Positions 35,490-48,100 of a stretch of 64,000 nt of DNA are shown piece by piece. Position 1 is the stretch's first letter, and every line of letters starts with the position of its first letter. The stretch comes from Toxonevra muliebris (taxonomy: Eukaryota > Arthropoda > Insecta > Diptera > Pallopteridae). The DNA is taken from the NCBI GenBank assembly GCA_963691655.1, contig OY829329.1, forward strand, positions 66,914,822-66,978,821, read 5' to 3'. The position numbers and the translations under genes are program-made. The notes below the pieces were generated by a model. It did no database searches. It had not been told where the DNA came from and was given only the letters and a program-made list of their open reading frames with translations.

Positions 35490-38400
35490 TTACTTTTTGC
35501 TCAACCTCAGAATTCGTTCCTTGAGACCACCCGGCTTTATTTTTGTAGTTTTTATGTTTTTACGCGATTCTGCTTGTTGCTTTTTTGATTTCCGTAACCT
35601 GTCGAAAAGAGAAAATTCTAATATTTTTGAGCCCATTAATTCTAAATTAAGTCTAAATTTTTTGAATTATTTACATCTCGTCCCAGAGTAATGCTATTTC
35701 CTTCTTCCAAATATCCTTGAAATCGTTTGTGAAATTCGTCCAATACTCAAAGAATTGATCGGGCGTACACTGTTCGATTGTGCGTGATTTTGGTGTAAAA
35801 TGATAGAAGCGCATTGTGTCAATGAACATATCACGTGATTCATCTAAATCTTTGTAGAGTTTATCGATGGTCTTCACAGCGCTCTCAATGAACTCATCCA
35901 ATTTGTCTTTGAAGGGCTGAAGTGTAGATTCGGTTGAGGCGCGGATAACTTTTTCAGTTGTCTTCTTGCAAACTGTGGAAAAAAAATTCAAATGCAAATT
36001 TAATGGGGGGAAAATGGAATGTAAGCAAGTATACACAAATTTTTAGATGGGAGTCCCCAAAAAAATTTCAACTTACCATTAAGTTTCTTATTCAATTCTG
36101 AAATCTGTTGTTTAACTTCATCGAAATCTACTTGTGCTGCACGCTCTACATCCGCTGGTTCTGGTATGGGTAACGGTATCTCTAACAATTGTACCCCTTC
36201 CTTACGTCGACGACTTATAAATGTGCGTACTATAAAATGCAATAGCGTCGTTTGCGATTCCTTAGATTTGACATCTTTCAGTTTGCCTAAAATCTCTAGC
36301 GTGAAACCGTCCGCCTGACCACGTTGCCGATTTCCACCGTTCATGTAATTGCCGAGCGTGAGAATTATCGCAAAGAGTAGCTTTAAATCTTCACTCTCAA
36401 TAAGATACTGCGACAGTTGCAGTACAATTTCAAGCTTGCGTTCAATTAACGTAGCGGCTTCTTCAAATTCAGCCTGGAAGACAATACAGGAAATGCGTTC
36501 AGTTGACATGGAAATCTGTGAGATTTTGAGCAGAAATTGCTCGGGATGATCTAGTGGTATATCGCTTTGAGCAGCTTCTTTGATCTGTTCCAATTCCTCA
36601 TTCGTTGCTTTGATATTGATAATTTGCTGTAGCGTCTCGAGACTCACAACTGATGTGTCCACATGATAGATGGCATGTTCAATTTCACAGAAATCGACGT
36701 GTAGACTTCGTGAAACGATACCGACATTTTGTGAACGTTTGCTGTCAAGTACTTTTATTGCTTTCACACGAACAATCTTCTTTTCTTTTGGCTTGCTAAT
36801 GGGCACAACTGCTTGGCGTGAGAATAATTCCGTAAACTCGTCGATGTTGTCGAGACTTGTCTCTTCGATTTGCTGCCAAATTTGTTTGGGCGTCATCGCA
36901 GCAGCGGCATCGGGGATGTCCTCCGGTGAGCTGGCGCTCGAGTTAGTTGCGCTGTCGCCAGAAGTTGAGAGTGCGGGTGCGGGAGCTTTGGCTGGAGGAG
37001 GTGCAGGTGTAACGATGCGTGTCCAGTATAATGGTTTCATGGGTTTTGGAGGATTCACTGCATTTTTGCGTAGCGCTAAAATATTAACAAGTTATAAAAG
37101 AGATTCAGCGAATGGTGGTTGAAAAAAATACTTACCATTTGGCTGATGGAACCAGCCACCATCAGACGGATTTGGTAATGGCGCAGGTGTTGTTGATGTA
37201 GGAGTTTTCGGCGCACCAGGTGGTGGTGGTGGAGGTACGATTGATGTGTTTAAGGTAAGTCCCGTTGAGGGAGGAGGAGGAGGAGGTAGTGGTGCACTTC
37301 CAGGCAATCCTGGAGGAGCAGGTGGTGGAGGAGGCGGTGGAGGTGCGAAAGCATTAGTTAGTAAAGGCGGAGCTGGTGGAGGTGGTGGAGGAGGAGGTGC
37401 CATAATCCCGCATGGAGGTGGCGGCGGTGGTGGTGGAGGAGGAGGTACTGCTGATGCCAAATTATTTGCAAGCAGAAGAGGCGGAGGTGGTGGTGGAGGA
37501 GGAGGTGGTGGTGGCGGTGCTGATGTCGTTTGGCGGTTTTCTTCGAAATTGTTCGTAGTGCTTTCATTTCTTCTATTTATTAATTCCACTTGTATACTCT
37601 TCTCTAAGGTTTCTTTAGTATCTAGTATAGTATTAGATCCCAATCTGCTGGCATCTCGCCGCCCACACAAACGACACACATCATTTTCTCCCATAATAGC
37701 CTCTGTTTGCACACTCATTTCCTTCATTTCTTTGACCACTGTCTCCAGTTTACCATTTTCGTTACTTAAACTTGTGTTCAACATCGTCAGTTTCTTATCG
37801 TCGTATTCATAAATTGTAGCCTCACTCGCATTTAATAAATCCACCAGCGGTATGCAGCGTTTCGAAGGACGTCGTTGTAATTCACCACCACCGGCTAACA
37901 TTTCATTAATCACCGCTTGCACTTCAGCTATTGTGCAGCAGTTTTGTAAGCGCTTTCGCAGTATCTGCTGATAGTTATTATCCATAGCAAAGTTGTCTAC
38001 TTGTATGCCTTTTGGTATTCTTGTGCCGCCCGTTGGCGTACTACAATGTGGCCATGCTGCTATTGTATCCAATTTGCCTGGTGTTAGGGGTAGCGATGTT
38101 GTCGGCACTTCGGTGTGGGTCCATTGATACATTTCGAACGGCTGTAAATTACAGAAGTTTCAAATTAAAATGGTTAAGCAAGGGAAAGTTCAGAATAATT
38201 GTAGTCGATTTATGTGGGAAGACAAACGTCGTTAATCACGATTTATAACTAATTACTTAAGATTTAAAAATAATTTTTTTTTAGTGTTCATATAGTTTAA
38301 AACGGTTTGTGATCATCTAAGATGTGCAGATCTGATTGTAACAGCGTTACATAAACTAACATAGCAGAACCACAAAGGATTTACTCTTGCGACCTTTCTT

Positions 38401-41400
38401 AATATAGAAGGCGCATTTAATAACATCCTCTCATCAGCTATCACCACAGCACTGATTGATCTCTATTGTGGCTTTTGTTGACACTTTATTAAAGAATGGG
38501 ATTATAAACGTTGCCAGGGGCACTCCGTAAAGACGAATCTTCTCGCCGCTCCTCTGGAAGCTTGCTATAAATGATCTCCTATCAAAGAAAGAACAGGATG
38601 CAAGGTAGATCTATTGCAACATGCCTTGCTTCAACACGTAACTGTAAACTCTTAAAAAATAATCACCATTCCCATATTGCAGAAAGCAGATGGAGAATGG
38701 AACCAACTGGCATTATTCCTAGGCAGTTTTGGCTTATTCCTTATATGAAACTATCTTGCTTTAGCAACACGCATACACAAAACTCTGGAAGCTCCTTTCT
38801 ATGAGAGACGCACTAAACTGACATCCTTTGAAATCAGAGACATATAACGGTTCATCGAAATTACAAAATAGTTTAACCCTTCGGAGGGCACGCTTTTAAA
38901 AGTTACACGAGAGGGCGCGCCACGGCAATTTAGCCGCAAAAGCGAGATACCAATTTTCAAACACAAATAGCAGCTAAACGATGTAACGCAGAAACCAACG
39001 GCTAACGGTAAACCAAACCACGCTGCATCTCAAAACTTACTGAGTCACTGGAGTGGTTGCGGTCGGCTACTATGATTTGTATTTTAAAAACACAAAATAA
39101 AACATTTGCGGCCCTCCCTCCGAAGGGTTAATTATAGTAGGGCATTAAATTTTGCTTCACTACTTGGGGAAATATCTGAAACCTGACTATCTTAGATTTA
39201 TGTTCGTCTCAAATGAGATAAATGAATTATGACGTTCTGCGATCGCAAAGAAAAAAGAAAACTGTTTCTTACAGCCAAGCCAAGAACTTTTTACCAGCAA
39301 TATCACACTATAAGATCAAAAAAAATTCTTAATTATAGATGCAATTGAGAAAAAGGAATTAGAAATTTGATACTAATATAGTTCCTGTCTACAGCCGTAG
39401 AACCTTGCATGGGCTGAAAAGTCCCGGGAAAATCAATTAGGCGGCATCGCTATAGCCATATGGATTTCTTGTTCCGAATGACCTTAAAGTGAAGTTGAGC
39501 GAGATAGTTGACCATTATGGCATACCGAAAGAAGCATGAGCATATGCAAATGACAAAAGCTATGCAGGTGATGGGTGCTGCATTCGTTGACTATCGATCA
39601 GAAGCAACAACGCTATTAGTGTTTCGGAGGCCAATTTAAAGCTGTTTCGGAGTAACCCGACGGAGTTTTTGCGTTGAATTGTGATGATGGTTGAAACATG
39701 GATTCAGCACTATACACTGGAATCGAATAAACAGTCGGCAGATGGCTGGTAAGGTATTGGCCAGTGTTTCTTTTTTTGGGATATATGTACATGGCATTTT
39801 ATTCGTTGACTATCTTGAAAAAGGAAGAACAATAACAGACAAGTTCTATGCAACGTTATCGGACCGTCTGAACAACGTGATCAGGGAAAAACGCTCACAT
39901 ATGAAGAAGAAAAAATTGCTTTTTCACCACCTCAATGCACCGTCGCGCACACGTCAGTCAAGCGAATGATAAAAATCAACGATTTGAGACTCAAATTGCT
40001 TCCCCATTCATCGTATTCTCCAGATTTGCTCCCCTAGCGACTATTACAGTGTCCAAACCTAAAAAAAAAAGGCTCCAGGGTAAGAGATTTTACTTTAATG
40101 GAGAGGTCAAAGCACAAACTAATCCCTATTTTGTAGACCTTGGAGCCAGCGACTATAAAAAAGGCATCGAAATGTTGGAGGAACGTTGGAATCGTTGTAT
40201 CACCCTCGAAGGCAACTATATTGAAGAATAAAATCGATTTTTCCAAAAAAAAAAAAAAAAAATTTCTTTTTCATTGATTTTCCCAGAACTTTTCAGCCCA
40301 TGCGGTACTGTATATAAATTTGCTGCTATAGTCCCATTGGAAACAGTGTAACTACAGTTTAAAATCCTTATCTTTTAATGAATCATAAAACTGCCCTGCA
40401 AATTTCAACTTTTCTTATGCGAATATGATGACTTCTAGTGATTTCTAATGAATTTTTCATGCTGAACACGAATCTGTGGTCAAAAACTTTCACGTTTCCG
40501 AGAAAAAAGGGGTTGAAATCCCTGAAGCTGCTGAACCTTGACGTGCTATAAACTTCGCTAATATCAGAAATTTAAGACTGAACCATGCCCTTTCAAATGA
40601 TAAACCAAATTGTTCGCACGCGCCCTTAGAGTAGGGGTGAGATTGTCTAGGGGTGCACGAAAAAAATGTACACAGAGCTGATTTTATCTTACATCTTAAT
40701 TCGTCCGCCACATTTGATCTACCACTTTGAATTTTTAAAACCTGACTGCAGATTTGTAATCAGTGACCCTTAAAACACTTCGGACCACTTCATTTTTCAA
40801 AATATTTCGTTGGAATGAGTAAGAAAAATCCGCCCACCATATTTGATTCGCCATTTTGAATGTTTGAAATCTGACTGCAGATGTGTAACTAACGACCCTT
40901 AAAATTTTTCGGACCGCTGCACTTTTCATTATGTCTGACCGTTGGTGTAAGTTAGATAAAATCCGTTCTGTATACATTTCCTTCCTGCACTCCTAGACAT
41001 ATGCACACCTCCTGCTCCAAGGGCGCATGCGAACAATTTGGCTTAGGGCTCAATTTCTGATATTAGCAAAGTTTTTAGCACGTCAGGGTTCAGCTCCACA
41101 ATTGTTAAAAAATGGCCAAAAACGCAGTTTTCAGAGGTTTCAACCCTTTTTTTCTCGGAAACGTGACGTGTTTTTGACCCCAGATTCGTGCTCAGCATGA
41201 AAAATTCATTCGGAAACACTAAGAATCATCTTATACGCAAAACCCATGCAGAGCAGTGTACTCAGTTCCTCAATTTAGTGAGAATTTGTTTAGACGATCC
41301 TTTTCCTTAATCGTTCGAATAACAGGTGAAAGCGCCTGGAAATATGGTATGTAAAAATTGTTGTTTTATCTGTACAACTACTGAAGTGATAATCTGCTAC

Positions 41401-42157
41401 TTAAAAGTCTTAACTTGAAACAGTTAAGTTCAAACTTTGAAGTACTTAAATTCAAAATTTATGCAAATAATAAAATGCTAGTAAAAATACCAAATTATCT
41501 GATATTTTGGTATAATTTTCTTTCTTCTCCATGCTCTATTTAAAGAGCAAAAAACAAAAATATTAATCTACTAAATACATACGGGTAAAAGTATCAAAAG
41601 CACATAAGCAAAGCAAAAAATCACAACGTGTGAGTTTTTAAAAGTCAAAAGCTAAAGGCCAAAGTGTAATTACCAAACAAATATAAAGGTTAAAAACGAT
41701 TTGCAAATAATGTTAAAACAGCAAATCTGGAAATGATTTAATTGAAACACTTTACAATCACAACATAATTTCCTTTTGAAGTCAATTCTACTACACAACA
41801 AAAAGAAGAACGTAGTAAAAAATTTGCAATTTAAAAATGGGTGGACAAAAAAAAAATGGATATTATTTCAAATTGCTCAAAAGCTGCACCTCAACGCTTC
41901 TCCATACACAAACCGAGTATGTGGAGAAGCAAACGACCAGAAATATTTACCCCAGGTGTCAATGCCATGCTGTGTGCCGAAAGAGACGAATACCAATAGG
42001 GGAGTAGGAGGGGTGAATGGGTGCAAATTGTGTACTTGTGGGTGGCAGACGCTCTGAAGTTACGATACCGTGAAATCTGTTCAATGTTAAACGTCACACA
42101 ACATTGGTTGATTGGCATTTTTCTATGATGACAAGTATAGCGTGATAATACTCGAAG

Positions 42158-42195
<38 letters not shown>

Positions 42196-45100
42196 CGTTA
42201 TAGAACGTGGTGTGAAGTGGCATCTATCTAAGAGGGTGGGGAGCTGAGGGAGTATGCATGAATCTATGTACCTAAGCATTCAATGAATGTGCAAACAACA
42301 CGAATGTGCTGCATGCAAATTATCATCAAAGTGTAAACACTTTTACAAATGGTGTGAAATGCGATTAAGGGTTTGTGTATCGCTTTTTAATCTTGATTTG
42401 CATTTTTATGCTCAACTCAGTGGAACTTTTCTTGCTCGGTATTACAATAACAACAAAAAAATAAAAAAATAAGCGAAGCACCAGCTACGAGGGGAATTGA
42501 GGTAAAGAGATGAAGTGTGAAAGTATAGAGATGCTTAAATTACACACATGTGAATTGTAACAGTGGAAAATTAGCTAAGATGTTTTGAAAATGTAATATA
42601 TTGATATTGTATGTAGAAAAAAGATTATAGCAATAGATTTAGGAGAATGGAAAGATTGTATCGGATTTTGATTTTACTTATTTTTTTTTTATTTATTCGA
42701 CGGCAGGCCTACGTAGGCTGTTGTACCATAAAAAGTAGACTTCTAATTAATTGAAGGAAAATTGCTGGTAACAGACAGACGGATCCGCGACCGCTGAAAT
42801 CGGATATAAGACTTACAGGTCGTTCCTGAGATACTCGAGTGCATAAAGGTTTCTAGGAGGTGTTTCGGTGGGTAAAAGTACCACACTTTGGTGAATCTGG
42901 TATATCATCGTATTATCGAAGATTTCATGTACCTAACCAAATTAGAACCGGCTAGAATTCAGGCATTCAGCCAGAGTATGAAATTTCCCTCGTCTCTTCT
43001 ATCAGTCTCGAAATTTTATGTGGAATACAGTTGGTTAAGGGGACATTCATTCCAGTTTAAAATTTGAAGAACATCGATTTTTTATGTTTGGATTTCTTAT
43101 AGTTTCAAGAATACTCTAAATACTCTACTAAAATATTAGCGAAAAATTCAAAGTAAAACGAAAGTTTTACATATAATTGGCATAGAGGACATGTAGGCAA
43201 TGAAATGGCGGACGAACTTGCAAGGAAAGGATCATCCAGTGAATTCACTGGACCACGACCATTCTGCGGTCTACCATGAAGTTCCGTTAAAATCAGTTTA
43301 AAAAATTGGCTGCACAGTAACTCGCTACAATACTGGAGGGAAACACCCGGTAACAGACAAGCTAAATCATTCATGCCAAAGATCTGTCAACGCTGAACTA
43401 AACAACTGTTTAATTTAGGCAGGAACCAAATCTGAATTGCCACACGGTAGGGTCAAAAAACACCTATCGAACTTGGGTCTAGCACAAGACGATACGTGCC
43501 GAATATGTAACGAGGAGGAAGAAACAGCAGAACATATTTTATGCCACTGTGAAGGTCTAATGAGGACCCGACTGCGTTACTTGGGAAACTCTATCCTACA
43601 ACCGCAAGACATTGCGGATTGTTCTCCTAAAGAGATATTAAATTTCCTCAAAGGAAATAAACTCATAGGAGAACTATAAACACAATAATCTTTAAGGTAT
43701 ATCACAATAGGCCATCTAGCAGTGATCTGGGAAAATATTGCCCACCTCCGTATTAATCTAATCTAATCTTACATATAATTGTACCTTGATGTACTAAAAA
43801 ATAGACCTTACGTCCAAAATTAAGTTTACGAGAAAACAACTGGTAAAGTAAACAATTATTTCGTGTCAAAATCGATATTCAGGGATTTTCAAGGTCGCTG
43901 ATTCCGAATCTGACAATGTTTTAAAAATTCAATATTAAAAATAAATTGGATTCGCTTGAAACTCATTGCTCGGGGGTTTCTGGGGACGCTGGTTAGAAAT
44001 CTGATATCGGATTTTCAAAGCTCAAAATGGCGGATCCAATATGACCACGGTTGCCACTTCTTTATTTTATTTTGTACCAATATTTACAAAAAAATGTACC
44101 AAATGGGGAAAAAATATATATAGAATAAATAATTTTATTAAAAACTTTTTATATTTATTTTATATTATTAAGAGTATTGAATTCTAATTTATTCCTTTAT
44201 TTTTTTTTTTACTGGACTCAAGTCAAAAAATTTTCTTTTAGCAGCAGCTGAGCTATGAGGAAGGCTCATTAACATGAATATATTTAGTTAATTCTTCAAA
44301 CTACATTTCGTCTACTCCATTTTAATACAACTAACTTTTTGCCAAAAAATTGCTAAGTCTGAACAATTTTCTAATTTCTAAAGTATTTCGACAATATCTT
44401 TACAATTCTTGATAACTGTAAAAGCTTACTTTTCCCACAGAATATACCAAATTTTAAAAACATGTACCGTTGTACCAAGCGCTGAAAAATGGAAAAAAAA
44501 TTTACCAGTTTTGGTAGAATTGTACCAAAGTGGCAACCATAAATATGACCGACTATTTTCAAGTTCATCGGAGAATTCTCAGGGTCGTTGATTACCAATT
44601 TGAAAAAAACCCACGAGTAACGGGTTTCAAATTAATCAGATAATTTTTTAAAAAATCTTTCGCCGTATTGGATCCACCATTTTGAATTTTAAAAAACTGA
44701 CATCCAATTTGTTACCAGTACAGATTTTTCCTACCAGAATCGTCAAACAAAAAAAAAAGACGTTGGTCAACAAAAGGTTAAACAATCTTTAAAAAAAAAA
44801 TATTCAATAATTTTTTTTTTAAAAAAGCACTTAAAAATTTCTCTTTGTGGGACATACGGTCGTCAGCAGAGCTGTAAAAGATTGCAGTCATTTGGAGCAG
44901 CATTCAATGAAGTCACTGAAAATGAATTACGTTTTCTTATTACAGTCTTTGATTTCATTTGAGACATATGGCTTTAAAAAACTAAGTCACCAGCCTTTTT
45001 GAAGTTAATGACTGCTCATTAATTATAACAATCAATTTGAGATTTCAAAGCAAATAAGCCAAAATCACTCACATGACTTCACATTATACTTGAAGTCGTA

Positions 45101-48100
45101 GTCATGACTTCAAATTGGTTTCAAGTCAGAATCATTGGTTTGAAGTCTTGCAGTCAACTGAGACTTCACTTTCTGTGAGTGAAGTCTATTATTGAATGAT
45201 AAAAAATATACAGTATTTATAAATAGTATTTAATTAAACACAAAAAAAGCTTTTCTTGATTTTAACGATAATAGACAGTTGTGAAAAAACATATTATACA
45301 TCTCAGCTTAGACATACATACATATAAGTACCTACATACATAAATAGAACATCGAATAACTAAAATTTTATATTAGATACAAATATAATTACAAACATAC
45401 AAAATCGGATAAAAAGTTTAAGACATTTATATCACTATATTACATTGAAATCACTAGGTAATAAAAGCATTAAAAACTGTACTGATTTTCACTGATTTCC
45501 AACTAATGTACTGATTTTGCGGTTTAAAAATCTGGCTACCCTAGTTTGGGCGGATATTTGTAAAAAGAAAAATAATTCGTAATAAGTGTGAACATGAAAA
45601 TGTGTAAAATTCTGAAAAAATAACTTAAATGAATTTGGAAGTTTTTTCCATGAATTTCATGAATTGACTTCTCCGAAATAAATTGAAGTCAATTGACTTC
45701 AAATGACTGCAATCGACTTCAAATGACTTCAATTGACTTTAAATGACTTCAAGTCAATTAATATTTTGTAGAGATCAGGACTGCAAACAAGAGACTGATC
45801 ATTCATGACTTCAAAAAAATTACTTCAAAAATGAAGGATAAGTCACTGACTTCAATATGAATTGTGACTTCACAGTCTTAATTCTGCATTCACAAAAAGA
45901 GTGGAATATTGCAAACATTTTTTTAGAAGTCATTTGACTTCAATCTTAAAAAGACTGCAATCTTTTACATCTTTGGTCGTCAGTAACCCATGGAAGTTCA
46001 GGCTTTCAGATGCGAAAAACTTCTGTTTTAATGAAAAATTGAGAAAAAAAATAAGAAATGCAGGTCAGAAAATACGAATCCGGATTCGGGTTTGCTTTGT
46101 TTCTAGTTTCCTTACGATCCCAACAGTGTTAAGTGACAATATAAATTTTCTTCTCATTTGCATTGAGGATTTGACTATGGTGCACAACTATAGCTGCACC
46201 TACATACATATGTACACATTTAGTGGTTCTAAGAGATTATTGAGTAAATTCATAAAATTTTCATCAAATAGAACTACTAAAATTACGTGAAGAAATCAAT
46301 CAATAAGTATTGCATTATCAACATGGCAATCGATGACTTAAATGTCTTTTAATGGAAGGCAACTCGTATTTTGAAATGTTCTCCGTATATAAGGCAAGGT
46401 AAGGTAAGGCAAAAAGTAAAAGCAATGCACAAGTTATTTCTTAATGCTGTTGAAATCTGGCTCCGATTTGCACGAAAAAAATGGAAAAATTGGAAAAAAG
46501 TTTGCTATTTTTGCCAAATTTTCCATTGCCATTTTGAAAATTTTTTCGATTTTTGGTAATTTTTTCCGATGAGAAACTTTTTTATTTAGACGTTCCTTAT
46601 GGGTTTAACTCATATCGGAAACACATCCCTAATGCAAATTTCATAATTAATTTTATAATCATGTTTATTCTTTATGTGCGGCTATAGTCAGCCAGCAATA
46701 AAAATGATTGATTTTTAGTGGCGTATCCGCAAATATTTCTAAAATAATTTTAATTTAGAATTTATTTTCTTTTTAATGGTGTATCATAAAAATGTATTGG
46801 ATTTATTCTGCAACCTCTTAGAAACCAGTGAATATGTTGAAATAAAGGTGCTGCTATAGTTATGCACCGTAGTGTATTATGCAGTCGTCTCAAAAACATA
46901 TTCGAATCATTCTCTAGCCTGAAAACTATGAATTTCCTTGAACTCATTTCAGGTTTAGGTATTTATCCATTTTCTTGATTATTCCAACTTCAAATGTTTT
47001 TCATTTCATAGAACTATTGACCTAAATTGCTTACAGACTCTTAACAAAGTTCTCAATTACCAATAAATATTTATTTCTGCTTGACTAAAATTCCATGTAA
47101 TCCTTTTTAACTTTTTTCTACTTATACTACGATGAAAGTGAAATCTGTCACAAAAAAAACAAAAACCAACCTCAGGATGAAGATGAAATTGTATAAACAA
47201 CATGCTTATTCTCAAAATATCAAAGTTTTTATACATATCATAAACTTGAAAAATAATAATAAAAAAAAAAATAACAAAAATAAACCACAACTTTTATCCA
47301 CATACATATGTATGTATGTATATTATTGTGGTCACTTTCCTCATGTGTTATCACATTCAACAAAATCGCTTATCATGTCATCATGATCATCATCATCATC
47401 TTAGTCAGTTTGTTTTCAGTTTCAGCTTCAACTTAGTTTCGAGTGGCTTATCCAGAGCGTATAAAAACTTTGTCCAAAAGTAATCATATTTAATAATATT
47501 TCTCATTTCAACCACTAGGACCACTTGCCACTGTACAATTTCCAATATCTAGCCAATAACACTTAATGTTAACTTCTTTCCAAACATTCACAATTATCAT
47601 TAAAGAAAACTATACTAATCCTCTGTCATCCACTTCATGGATTACACAGAGAATATTGCTGTAGTGCTGGCTGTGCAGCTTACAGCGTGTATTAAAATTG
47701 AAAGTTAATATGGAATGTGACATAAAATGGTGGGGTATTACACTGAGCTCTTTTGGAATATACAAACGGGTATGGAGGGGGGGAGAAAGCGGTGATGAGC
47801 TATGATGAGTTTGGTGTATCAAATCTGTATTCATTAGAAATGCAATGAAGTGTGTCGCAGAGAAGGGAGAGGGGGAGAAATAGAAAATATATGGGGTAAA
47901 GTGGGGACTGAAGCGGTTATGATTTGGATAAATATAAGCCAAATTAATATTGTGATAACATAAGTTTTAATTGATACCCTTGTGAAATAAATATCTCATA
48001 CATCTTGATCGTTGTTCGAGTATAAATAAGAACGAAACAATTAAAACCCTTCCTTCCAAAATCTCTAGAACCGCAAAACAAACATAATAACAGTCAGAGA

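Noticed and set aside
37246..37812. Gly-rich 188-codon plus-strand frame
   Set aside because: Mirror of the capu FH1 poly-proline coding on the minus strand.
47610..47942. Minus-strand 110-codon frame
   Set aside because: Low complexity, no family features, no splice or promoter support.
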